Shown one piece after another: positions 1-5,371 of a DNA stretch of 10,677 nucleotides (the first letter of the stretch is position 1; every line of letters begins with the position of its first letter). The DNA lies in NCBI GenBank assembly GCA_034429475.1, contig DAOUGD010000031.1, positions 1 to 10,677 on the forward strand, in the 5' to 3' direction. A program made the position numbers and the translations under genes. The stretch is from JAKQHY01 sp034429475. Its GTDB lineage: Bacteria; Chloroflexota; Anaerolineae; B4-G1; SLSP01. A model generated the notes under the pieces. That model had not been told where the DNA came from. It saw nothing but the letters and a program-made list of their open reading frames with translations, and did no database searches.

Positions 1-28
1 TGCAAGATCAGGTAGCGCGCTTTATTTT

Positions 29-58
29 ACCAGGTTAGAAACTGCGTTCTCACCCGGT
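29..58 (-). other. Imperfect hairpin downstream of the response regulator
   Basis: Read on the minus strand, ACCGGGT and ACCTGGT can pair over 7 bp with one G-U wobble. An inner AGAAC/GTTTCT pairing contains a bulge. The hairpin begins 18 nt beyond the regulator stop codon. No T-run follows it, so it is not a classical Rho-independent terminator. It could be an mRNA 3' structure or chance. The remaining bases before position 76 show no start of a histidine kinase. Confidence 0.3.
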
Positions 59-75
59 AGCAACGCGCTTTGAGC

Positions 76-777
76 CTACCCCACCAGCCGGTACCCCAGC
101 CCCGGCACGGTGAGGATGATTTGCGGTCTACTGGGGTCTAACTCCACTTTCTCGCGCAGGCGGCGGATGTGGACGTTGACGGTGCGCTCGCTGTCCACGT
201 CCGCCGCGTAGCCCCACACAGCGTCGAGAAGTTGCGCGCGGGTGAGCGCCTGCCCCCGGTTTTGCGCTAAATACACCAGCAGGCGAAATTCGGTGGGAGT
301 TAACACCAACGTTTCATGACTTCGTTGCACCAGGCCACGTCCCCGGTCAATGCGCAGGTCGGCTACATAGAGCACATCTCCGCCCGCCGCCGATAGGTCG
401 CCGTAAGCCCGGCGCAACTGCGCCCGGATGCGCGCCAGCAATTCGCGCAGGCCGAAGGGCTTGGTGACGTAGTCATCCGCACCCATCTCCAGCCCCAACA
501 CCTTATCCACTTCCTCGCGGCGCGCCGTGAGCATGAGGATGGGCAGCCGCAACCCTTGCTGACGTAGCGTGCGACACACATCCAGCCCGGAGATGTCCGG
601 CAGGCGGATGTCCAGCAGGATGAGGTGCGGCTGACGCTCACGCGCGTAGGCCATACCTTCTGCCCCGGAGGACTTCCACGTTACGGCATACCCCTCGCGT
701 TCCAGCCCCGCGCGCAGACTTTGCGCCACCGCCGGGTCGTCTTCAATCAATAAGAGATGGGTCAGGCTTTCTTCCAT
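76..777 (-). CDS. OmpR/PhoB-family two-component response regulator
   Basis: This is a DNA-binding response regulator of 233 aa, the usual length for the OmpR/PhoB family. The N-terminal receiver has the acidic pocket E12-D13-D14, the phosphoacceptor D56 (in LLDIRLP), T84 and K106 (in TKPFG). The C-terminal winged helix (about 135-232) has the family hallmarks LTPTEFRLL (159-167), the recognition-helix segment RTVNVHIRRLREK (198-210) and a final wing ending GLGYRL. By family knowledge it is phosphorylated by a sensor kinase and then binds paired direct repeats. The ATG is supported by TGAGG 4 nt upstream and an extended -10 element just before it. No histidine kinase lies on either side within the window; one could follow beyond the left edge on the minus strand. 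The regulon cannot be read from the sequence. The acetyltransferase is transcribed divergently from the same 206-bp gap, so it is a natural candidate target. Confidence 0.93.
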   Translation of the reverse strand: MEESLTHLLLIEDDPAVAQSLRAGLEREGYAVTWKSSGAEGMAYARERQPHLILLDIRLPDISGLDVCRTLRQQGLRLPILMLTARREEVDKVLGLEMGADDYVTKPFGLRELLARIRAQLRRAYGDLSAAGGDVLYVADLRIDRGRGLVQRSHETLVLTPTEFRLLVYLAQNRGQALTRAQLLDAVWGYAADVDSERTVNVHIRRLREKVELDPSRPQIILTVPGLGYRLVG

Positions 778-795
778 ATTGCCTCACAAGCGTTG

Positions 796-801
796 AGTAT
801 A
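796..801 (-). promoter_or_regulatory. Extended -10 promoter element for the response regulator
   Basis: On the minus strand the sequence reads TGGTATACT, a TGN extended -10 with hexamer TATACT. Transcription would start about 12 nt before the ATG, giving a very short leader that still includes TGAGG. A TTGACC lies upstream (826-831 on the plus strand), but its 24-bp spacing is too long for a normal -35. Confidence 0.45.
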
Positions 802-861
802 CCATTTTCCGCCCTGAATAGAACTGGTCAAAAGGCCAACCGCAATTCCCCCAGGGGTATG

Positions 862-890
862 GTGAAAAAGGGTGGGGAATGTGGTAAACT
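862..890 (+). promoter_or_regulatory. Putative sigma70-type promoter of the GNAT-kinase pair
   Basis: GTGAAA (862-867) and TAAACT (885-890) are separated by 17 bp. A TGG just before the -10 makes it an extended -10. Transcription would begin near 897, leaving a leader of about 87 nt that contains the ACGGAT repeat cluster and the SD. Confidence 0.45.
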
Positions 891-900
891 TAAAAGATGC

Positions 901-943
901 GAATTTTCTCAACGGATGGAACGGATGAAAACGGATTTTCTCA
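901..943 (+). repeat. ACGGAT short-repeat cluster in the 5' leader
   Basis: ACGGAT occurs three times, at 912-917, 921-926 and 931-936. The block is bracketed by two identical copies of ATTTTCTCA (903-911 and 935-943). The complementary word TCCGT follows at 953-957. It resembles the degenerate ACGGAT/ATCCGT intergenic repeats I associate with some Chloroflexota and cyanobacterial genomes. Its function is unknown, and it lies in the presumed transcribed leader of the acetyltransferase gene. Confidence 0.6.
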
Positions 944-979
944 TCCTCACATTCCGTGAATCTTGCTATATTCGGAGGA
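941..979 (+). repeat. Leader repeat copy 1, carrying the SD of the acetyltransferase
   Basis: This roughly 39-bp segment aligns to 2981-3020 at about 80 percent identity by eye with one gap, sharing CATTCCGT, AATC and the final GGAGGA. In both places the repeat ends in the SD of the next gene, although the two genes are unrelated. Confidence 0.6.
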
Positions 980-983
980 AATA

Positions 984-1580
984 GTGAGTTCTCAAACAGA
1001 CATCCCCACCCGCATTGAAACCGAGCGTCTGTACCTGCGCCCCTACCGGGCCGGCGATGGCCCGATGTATTACGCCGTTGGGCAGAGGAACCGCGACCAC
1101 CTCGCGCGCTATGAGACGGAAAACTTCGTGCGAACGCTCGACAGCGAAGTGGAAGCGGAGCAGGCCGTGCAAGACCTGGCCGCTGCCTGGGAAGAGCAGA
1201 GCAGCTTCTTTATGGGCGTGTTTGACAAACGGACGGACGAATTCGTTGCCCAAATTTACATCGGCCCCATGAATTGGGACGTGCCGGAACTTGAACTCGG
1301 CTTTTTCGTGGACTGTGACCACGAGGGGCGGGGGTACGTCACGGAAGCGGCGCGGGCCGCGTTACGTTTCATCTTCGAGCATTTGGAAGCCCACCGCGTC
1401 TCTTTGCACTGCGACGATGGCAACGTGCGCAGCGCGCGCGTCGCGGAGCGGTGCGGGATGCGTCAGGAAGGCCACGTCCGAGAAAACAAAAAATGGCCGG
1501 ACGGCGACTTCAGCGGATCGTTGTCGTTTGGGATGTTGCGCCATGAGTTTGAAGCGCTGTATGGAGGGACCGATGTGTGA
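984..1580 (+). CDS. GNAT-family N-acetyltransferase (RimJ/RimL-like)
   Basis: This 198-aa protein has the RimJ/RimL-type GNAT layout. It opens with IETERLYLRPYRAGD (11-25), where family members carry TxRLxLR. Strand ELELGFFVD (102-110) leads into the acetyl-CoA pyrophosphate loop HEGRGYVTEAA (113-123). The late segment NVRSARVAERCGM (147-159) is the usual N-x-x-S-x-x-V-x-E-K/R-x-G-M motif. Such enzymes acetylate N-terminal or small-molecule amines; the acceptor here cannot be told. I chose GTG at 984 because GGAGG lies exactly 5 nt upstream. A longer reading from TTG at 963 would put the SD inside the gene. The stop overlaps the next start by 8 bp, so the two are probably co-translated. An antibiotic-modifying role is possible but unsupported. 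Confidence 0.88.
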   Translation: MSSQTDIPTRIETERLYLRPYRAGDGPMYYAVGQRNRDHLARYETENFVRTLDSEVEAEQAVQDLAAAWEEQSSFFMGVFDKRTDEFVAQIYIGPMNWDVPELELGFFVDCDHEGRGYVTEAARAALRFIFEHLEAHRVSLHCDDGNVRSARVAERCGMRQEGHVRENKKWPDGDFSGSLSFGMLRHEFEALYGGTDV

Positions 1581-2484
1581 GTTGCCTCAGGAGCTTGCGG
1601 CGGTGATCCGCCAGATTCCCAATCGCGCAACCGCCGCAGTCACGCAGGTTGAGCGCCTGGAAGGACTGACCAACCAGAATTACCTCGTCACGTTGGACGG
1701 CGAGCGCCTGGTGGTGCGCCTCAGCCGGGAGAACGCCGCCGCCCTCGGCATCAACCGCGAATTGGAGTGGGAGGCGCTGTCGGCGGCTGCGGCTGCCGGC
1801 ATCGCCCCTGAAGTCATGCATATCATCTTGCCCGAAGGCCATCTGGTGACGCGCTACATCCACGGCCACCACTGGACGCTGGCCGAGTGGCGTAACCCCG
1901 TAAATTTACATCGCCTGGTGGAAAAAGTGAAGCAGCTCCACAGCCTCCCGCCGGTCAGGGCAACCTTCTCGCCGTTTCAGCGCGTAGAAACCTCCATTGA
2001 GCGGGCGCGCACTTTGGGGGTGTTGTTTCCGCCGGACTTTGACCGCTTTATCCAGGCCATGCAGGCGATTCGCCAGGATCAGCAGGCCGATCCCTATCCC
2101 TGGTTGCGCTTCTGCCACAACGATTTGTTCTGCGTGAACGTGATGGACGATGGGCAAGTGCGTTTGCTGGACTGGGAGTTTGCGGGGATGGGCGATTGCT
2201 ACTTCGACCTGGCAACGCTGGCGTATGCGTTCGATTCGGCCAACACCCTGTCGCCGGAACTTCAGGAGTCTATGTTGACGTGGTATTTTGGAGAAACAAC
2301 GCCGCATATTTGGCGGCGTTTCCGGGGAATGTTGTTTATGCTGCTGTTCTTCACCGCAATGTGGGGGCTGGTGCAGGCAGGGATGCTACAGGCGGGGGTC
2401 ATCCAGGCCGTAGAAGGGTTTGACTTCATGGAATATGCCGACGCGACCTTCGCCGCGATGCGCACGGCGCTGTCAACGGAGTAA
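1573..2484 (+). CDS. Choline/ethanolamine kinase-like phosphotransferase (APH superfamily)
   Basis: This 303-aa cytosolic protein has an aminoglycoside-phosphotransferase/choline-kinase fold. The N-lobe contains the glycine-rich LEGLTNQNYLV (29-39), typical of choline and thiamine kinases, and the nucleotide-site strand RLVVRLSRE (45-53). The catalytic loop is CHNDLFCVNV (181-190), with catalytic D184 and metal ligand N189. LLDWEFAGMGD (198-208) supplies the second metal-binding aspartate, D200, and is followed by YFDLATLA. The length is normal for LicA/choline-kinase-like proteins. The likely reaction is ATP-dependent phosphorylation of an alcohol such as choline, ethanolamine or thiamine; I cannot separate these. 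The ATG at 1573 has GGAGGG 4 nt upstream and lies within the last codons of the acetyltransferase. In-frame extensions upstream only overlap that gene. A strong terminator follows. Confidence 0.88.
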   Translation: MCELPQELAAVIRQIPNRATAAVTQVERLEGLTNQNYLVTLDGERLVVRLSRENAAALGINRELEWEALSAAAAAGIAPEVMHIILPEGHLVTRYIHGHHWTLAEWRNPVNLHRLVEKVKQLHSLPPVRATFSPFQRVETSIERARTLGVLFPPDFDRFIQAMQAIRQDQQADPYPWLRFCHNDLFCVNVMDDGQVRLLDWEFAGMGDCYFDLATLAYAFDSANTLSPELQESMLTWYFGETTPHIWRRFRGMLFMLLFFTAMWGLVQAGMLQAGVIQAVEGFDFMEYADATFAAMRTALSTE

Positions 2485-2517
2485 CCGGCGCTATCAATCC
2501 GTTGCTAGGGTGTCATT

Positions 2518-2554
2518 AACTGGCCGCCTGTCTTAGGACAGGAGGCCAGTTTTT
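2518..2554 (+). terminator. Rho-independent terminator after the GNAT-kinase pair
   Basis: AACTGGCC (2518-2525) pairs with GGCCAGTT (2544-2551), and CCTGTC (2527-2532) pairs with GACAGG (2537-2542). There is one internal mismatch and a TTAG loop. A five-T run (2550-2554) overlaps the end of the stem. Confidence 0.88.
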
Positions 2555-2565
2555 GTTCTTGTATA

Positions 2566-2594
2566 TTGATAAACGATATATCGTATGGTAATAT
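2566..2594 (+). promoter_or_regulatory. Sigma70-type promoter of the padR-DUF2812 operon
   Basis: TTGATA (2566-2571) and TAATAT (2589-2594) are separated by exactly 17 bp. Each hexamer matches the consensus in at least four positions. The predicted start is near 2601. The spacer contains a CGATATATCG palindrome, so promoter and operator are interleaved. Confidence 0.75.
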
Positions 2595-2613
2595 ATCATT
2601 AAACGATATATCG
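2573..2613 (+). promoter_or_regulatory. Tandem palindromic operator, presumably for PadR
   Basis: The perfect 10-bp palindrome CGATATATCG occurs at 2574-2583 and again at 2604-2613, a period of 30 bp. The first copy extends to 12 bp (ACGATATATCGT). A third TATATC at 2592-2597 sits midway, so TATATC recurs every 15 bp. The first copy fills the -35/-10 spacer and the second covers the predicted transcription start. AT-rich palindromes at the promoter of their own gene are usual for PadR repressors. Binding by this PadR is inferred. Confidence 0.7.
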
Positions 2614-2640
2614 AAAGGCAATACACTTGAGGAGGCAAAA

Positions 2641-2973
2641 ATGGAATCCATCGGCAATCTTACGCGTTATCTGCCCCTCACCGAAGCCACCTGTTACATT
2701 ATGCTGGCGCTGACCGAGCCGCTGCACGGCTACGCCATCATGCAAAAGGTGGAGACGATGAGCGAGGGCACGGTCAAGGTGGGGGCGGGAACGATGTACG
2801 GGGCGCTCTCGACCCTGGAAAAAGAGGGGTTGATTGTGAAAGTAGACGAACAAGACCGGCGCAAGTCGTACGCGCTGACGGGCAAGGGCCAGCAGGTGCT
2901 GCGGGCGCAGCTTCAGCGCGCTGCGATCTTGCTCAAAAACGGGCAAGCGTCAGGCATGACGAGGGAAGAGTGA
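2641..2973 (+). CDS. PadR-family transcriptional regulator
   Basis: This 110-aa protein is a compact winged-helix repressor of the PadR family, subfamily-2 size, with a short C-terminal dimerisation helix. Helix 1 LTEATCYIMLAL (13-24) leads into the hallmark HGYAIMQ (29-35). The recognition helix lies in VGAGTMYGALSTLEKEGLI (47-65), followed by a wing with DRRKSYALTGKGQQ (72-85). The ATG is fixed by AGGAGG 5 nt upstream. A reading extended to 2566 would run through the promoter and operators. Such proteins usually repress their own operon and release DNA when a ligand or partner binds. The DUF2812 gene follows after 54 nt on the same strand, a pairing known from many Firmicutes and Chloroflexota genomes. 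The inducer is unknown. Confidence 0.93.
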   Translation: MESIGNLTRYLPLTEATCYIMLALTEPLHGYAIMQKVETMSEGTVKVGAGTMYGALSTLEKEGLIVKVDEQDRRKSYALTGKGQQVLRAQLQRAAILLKNGQASGMTREE

Positions 2974-2980
2974 AGAGTTT

Positions 2981-3020
2981 TGATCCTATCATTCCGTAAA
3001 TCCTGTTATTTTTTGGAGGA
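2981..3020 (+). repeat. Leader repeat copy 2, carrying the SD of the DUF2812 gene
   Basis: This segment aligns with 941-979 at about 80 percent identity. It contains CATTCCGT, AATCCTGTTA and the terminal GGAGGA that serves as ribosome-binding site 8 nt before the ATG at 3028. The ACGGAT cluster that precedes copy 1 is absent here. Confidence 0.6.
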
Positions 3021-3027
3021 AGTGACC

Positions 3028-3555
3028 ATGACAGAAAACACGATTCGCAAATTTAAGTGGTTTTGGGCCTGGCAGGACGACAAAGAGGAAGCCTGGCTCA
3101 CGCAAATGTCGCGGGAAGGGTGGCACTTGGCGTCGCTGGGATTTCCCGGTTTCTACAATTTCACGGTCGGTGAACCTTCCTATTATGTCTACCGGCTGGA
3201 TTTCTTTACCGAAACCAAAGACTACACCCATTATCTGCAACTGTTCAAGGATGCGGGTTGGGAACATCTGGGGCGGTGGGGTGGTTGGCAATATTTCCGT
3301 ATCCTGGCGCAAGAGGGCGAGTCGCCGGAAATCTACACCGACCCGGACTCCAAAGTGCAGAAATACCGCCGACTGTTGGCCTTCCTGATCGTCTTTCTGC
3401 CGGTCTGGAATGTCGTCATCTTAAGAAACCTGGGTTCCTCGGCTCACGAAGTTCTTCAGTTCATAAGCTTTGTCGCGTATATCGCCTTCATGACGATTTA
3501 TATTACCGCGGTCATGCAGTTGATCAGACGTATCAAGGCGCTTAAACAACTATAA
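3028..3555 (+). CDS. DUF2812 domain-containing membrane protein
   Basis: This 175-aa protein has an N-terminal DUF2812 domain rich in aromatic residues: KWFWAWQDDKEEAWL (10-24), REGWHL (29-34), YYVYRLDFF (52-60) and DAGWEHLGRWGGWQYFR (75-91). Two hydrophobic segments follow, about 115-132 and 142-165, and a basic tail RRIKALKQL. The domain is probably cytoplasmic with the C-terminus anchored in the membrane. The molecular role of DUF2812 is not established. Its usual partner is a PadR regulator, as here, which suggests a PadR-controlled stress or membrane-sensing pair. The ATG at 3028 has GGAGG 8 nt upstream; an in-frame GTG at 3022 is too close to it. A strong terminator follows. Confidence 0.88.
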   Translation: MTENTIRKFKWFWAWQDDKEEAWLTQMSREGWHLASLGFPGFYNFTVGEPSYYVYRLDFFTETKDYTHYLQLFKDAGWEHLGRWGGWQYFRILAQEGESPEIYTDPDSKVQKYRRLLAFLIVFLPVWNVVILRNLGSSAHEVLQFISFVAYIAFMTIYITAVMQLIRRIKALKQL

Positions 3556-3564
3556 GAGTCCATC

Positions 3565-3602
3565 TTCCGGGAAGCTCATGGAGAGCTTCCCGGAATTTTT
3601 TT
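3565..3602 (+). terminator. Rho-independent terminator of the padR-DUF2812 operon
   Basis: A perfect 13-bp stem joins TTCCGGGAAGCTC (3565-3577) to GAGCTTCCCGGAA (3583-3595) around the loop ATGGA. Seven T follow (3596-3602). The T-run overlaps the presumed -35 of the next gene. Confidence 0.92.
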
Positions 3603-3628
3603 ACCATTTCGGGTGGGTAGGTTATAAT
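3600..3628 (+). promoter_or_regulatory. Sigma70-type promoter of the phosphate transporter gene
   Basis: A perfect TATAAT (3623-3628) lies 17 bp after TTTACC (3600-3605), a 4/6 match to the -35 consensus. The start would be near 3635, giving a leader of about 53 nt. No clear Pho-box direct repeat is visible. Confidence 0.65.
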
Positions 3629-3687
3629 GACTCCCAGTTTCGCGTCTGCGTCGGGCAGTCGTGAGTAACATCAGGGAGGACAACGCG

Positions 3688-5289
3688 ATGGTGAGTGTTT
3701 TGCAGGTTTTGGCCGGTATGGGCCTGTTTCTGTATGGTATCCGTATGCTCAGCGGGGGGATGGAGAAAATCACCGGTAGCCGTATCCAGGAATGGCTGGA
3801 TAAAATGACGACGCAACCCCTCCGGGGCGCCTTTTTGGGGGCGACTGCGACGGCATTGATTCAAAGCAGTGGTCTGTTGATGGTCACCATGATTGGTCTC
3901 ATCAATGCCAACTTGATGACGTTGCCCCAAGCCATCGGGGTGATGCTGGGCCAGGAGATCGGCACGACGCTCACCGCGCAGCTCGTGGCCTTTAAAATTG
4001 GGAATTTCAATCTGATTTTCATTGTCGTGGGCGTTATCTTGATTGAATTTATGTCTCATCGGGATTGGCAGGTCTATGGTGAAATCATCTTGGGTGCAGG
4101 CATTATCTTTTTGGGGATGGAAACGATGTCCGGCGCATTGAGCGTGTTGGTCGAGCAACCTATCGTCGCTTCCTGGTTTGCGACGATGGGGCAAGTTCCC
4201 TTCGTTGGGGTGTTGGTGGGGACGATTGCGACAGCGATTGTGCAGAGCAGTTCTGCTGTCACCAGCTTGCTGGTCGCCATGGGGATCAGCGGCGCCATTG
4301 AGCTGCGCGGCGCGATTGCGTTGTTGCTCGGCGCGAACATCGGCTCGTGTGTGATGGGCTTGATCGCTTCCCTGCGCCTCTCGCGCTTGGCGCGCCGCGC
4401 CTCGATTGCGCAGATTTTGATCAATGTGGCCGGCGTGCTGCTCTTTTTGCCCTTCATCACCCCTTTTGCCCAACTGGTGAGTCACACCTCGACGGTGTTG
4501 CCACGCCAGATTGCGAATGCCCATACCATCTTTAACCTCGTTGTCAGCGCGTTGCTTCTCCCGTTCATCCACCAGATTGCGCGCGCCGCCGAATGGCTGA
4601 TTCCAGATAAAGTGAAGGAAGACGTTCCCAGAGTCACGGCTTATATTGACGAACGGCAGTATCGCCTGCCGGCGGTCGCCTTGACTGAGGCCATGCGTGA
4701 ACTGTATCGCATGGGCGAGATCACCGCCCGGATGCTAGAGCGTAGCCGGCGCGCCCTTCTTGAGGGGGATATGGAGTCTGTAGCGTGGGTGCTGCAACAG
4801 GAGAAGGACTTTGTGGATCCGCTGCGCAAGCTCCTGGAAGACTTCGTCAACCGACTGATGCAGGAAAACCTCAGCATTGCGCAGCAGCGGCGCTGTTTTC
4901 AGATTAAGAGTCTGGTGATTGACATCGAACGGGTGGGCGATCTGACCGAGGACCTAGTCGAGGCCGCCCAGAAGAAGGTGGACCAGCAGATCGAGTTCAG
5001 TTCCTATGCCACAACCGACTTCGCCCGGCTGAGCGAGCACGTCCAACACACCTATGAGTGCGCCCTCCAGGCCATGCGCGATCGGGATCACGTCCGGGGC
5101 CAGCAGGCCTGCGCGCTGGAAGACGAATTTGACCAGTTGTATATGGTCGCGCGCCAGGGACACATTGACCGCCTGCGGGACGAGATTTGCACCCCAGAAG
5201 CTGACGTGCTCTTTGTTGAAGCGTTGCGCAACCTGGAACGGATCAGCGATCACGCCGATAACCTGGGGGTCAGCGCCACACGTAACTGA
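3688..5289 (+). CDS. Na/Pi cotransporter family protein with C-terminal PhoU-like domain
   Basis: This 533-aa inner-membrane protein is an NptA/YjbB-type Na+/phosphate transporter. Residues 1-300 hold about eight hydrophobic segments and two inverted family repeats. Repeat 1 has TALIQSSG (55-62) and GQEIGTT (88-94); repeat 2 has TAIVQSSSAVTS (182-193) and GANIGSC (215-221). The QSS signatures (59-61, 186-188) line the substrate path in this family. The soluble tail (about 325-533) is helical and PhoU-like, with IERVGD (413-418) and LERISDHADNL (516-526). E. coli YjbB, built the same way, exports phosphate, whereas Vibrio NptA imports it, so direction is open. I chose ATG 3688 because GGAGG ends 8 nt before it; the in-frame GTG at 3661 has no SD. 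The first repeat is less canonical than the second. Confidence 0.92.
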   Translation: MVSVLQVLAGMGLFLYGIRMLSGGMEKITGSRIQEWLDKMTTQPLRGAFLGATATALIQSSGLLMVTMIGLINANLMTLPQAIGVMLGQEIGTTLTAQLVAFKIGNFNLIFIVVGVILIEFMSHRDWQVYGEIILGAGIIFLGMETMSGALSVLVEQPIVASWFATMGQVPFVGVLVGTIATAIVQSSSAVTSLLVAMGISGAIELRGAIALLLGANIGSCVMGLIASLRLSRLARRASIAQILINVAGVLLFLPFITPFAQLVSHTSTVLPRQIANAHTIFNLVVSALLLPFIHQIARAAEWLIPDKVKEDVPRVTAYIDERQYRLPAVALTEAMRELYRMGEITARMLERSRRALLEGDMESVAWVLQQEKDFVDPLRKLLEDFVNRLMQENLSIAQQRRCFQIKSLVIDIERVGDLTEDLVEAAQKKVDQQIEFSSYATTDFARLSEHVQHTYECALQAMRDRDHVRGQQACALEDEFDQLYMVARQGHIDRLRDEICTPEADVLFVEALRNLERISDHADNLGVSATRN

Positions 5290-5322
5290 GATTGTCCCAC
5301 AAGAATTGCCGGTTCGTATCAT

Positions 5323-5366
5323 AAAACGTGAAACGTGAAACGTGAAAGCCTTACGTTTCACGTTTT
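5323..5366. terminator. ACGTGAA-repeat hairpin between convergent genes
   Basis: AAAACGTGAAACGT (5323-5336) is perfectly complementary to ACGTTTCACGTTTT (5353-5366). Because the left arm repeats with an 8-bp period, a shifted 13-bp pairing (5331-5343 with 5353-5365) is also possible, with a 9-nt loop. It lies between the transporter stop and the nagA stop, where a bidirectional terminator is expected. There is no clean T-run, so it may instead be a dispersed intergenic repeat. Confidence 0.55.
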
Positions 5367-5371
5367 ACGTT

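Noticed and set aside
912..936. ACGGAT repeats as a CRISPR array
   Set aside because: The units are 6 bp with 3-4 bp between them, far too short for repeat-spacer structure.
757..984. Small plus-strand reading frame in the divergent promoter gap
   Set aside because: It has no SD and covers two promoters and a repeat cluster; the translation has no motif.
1291..1572. N-terminal extension of the choline-kinase-like protein
   Set aside because: It overlaps the acetyltransferase in another frame, while a perfectly spaced GGAGGG supports ATG 1573.
3622..4572. Long minus-strand reading frame of 316 codons opposite the phosphate transporter
   Set aside because: Its translation is low-complexity and rich in H, Q, N and R with no motifs. 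The plus strand encodes a clear transporter there.
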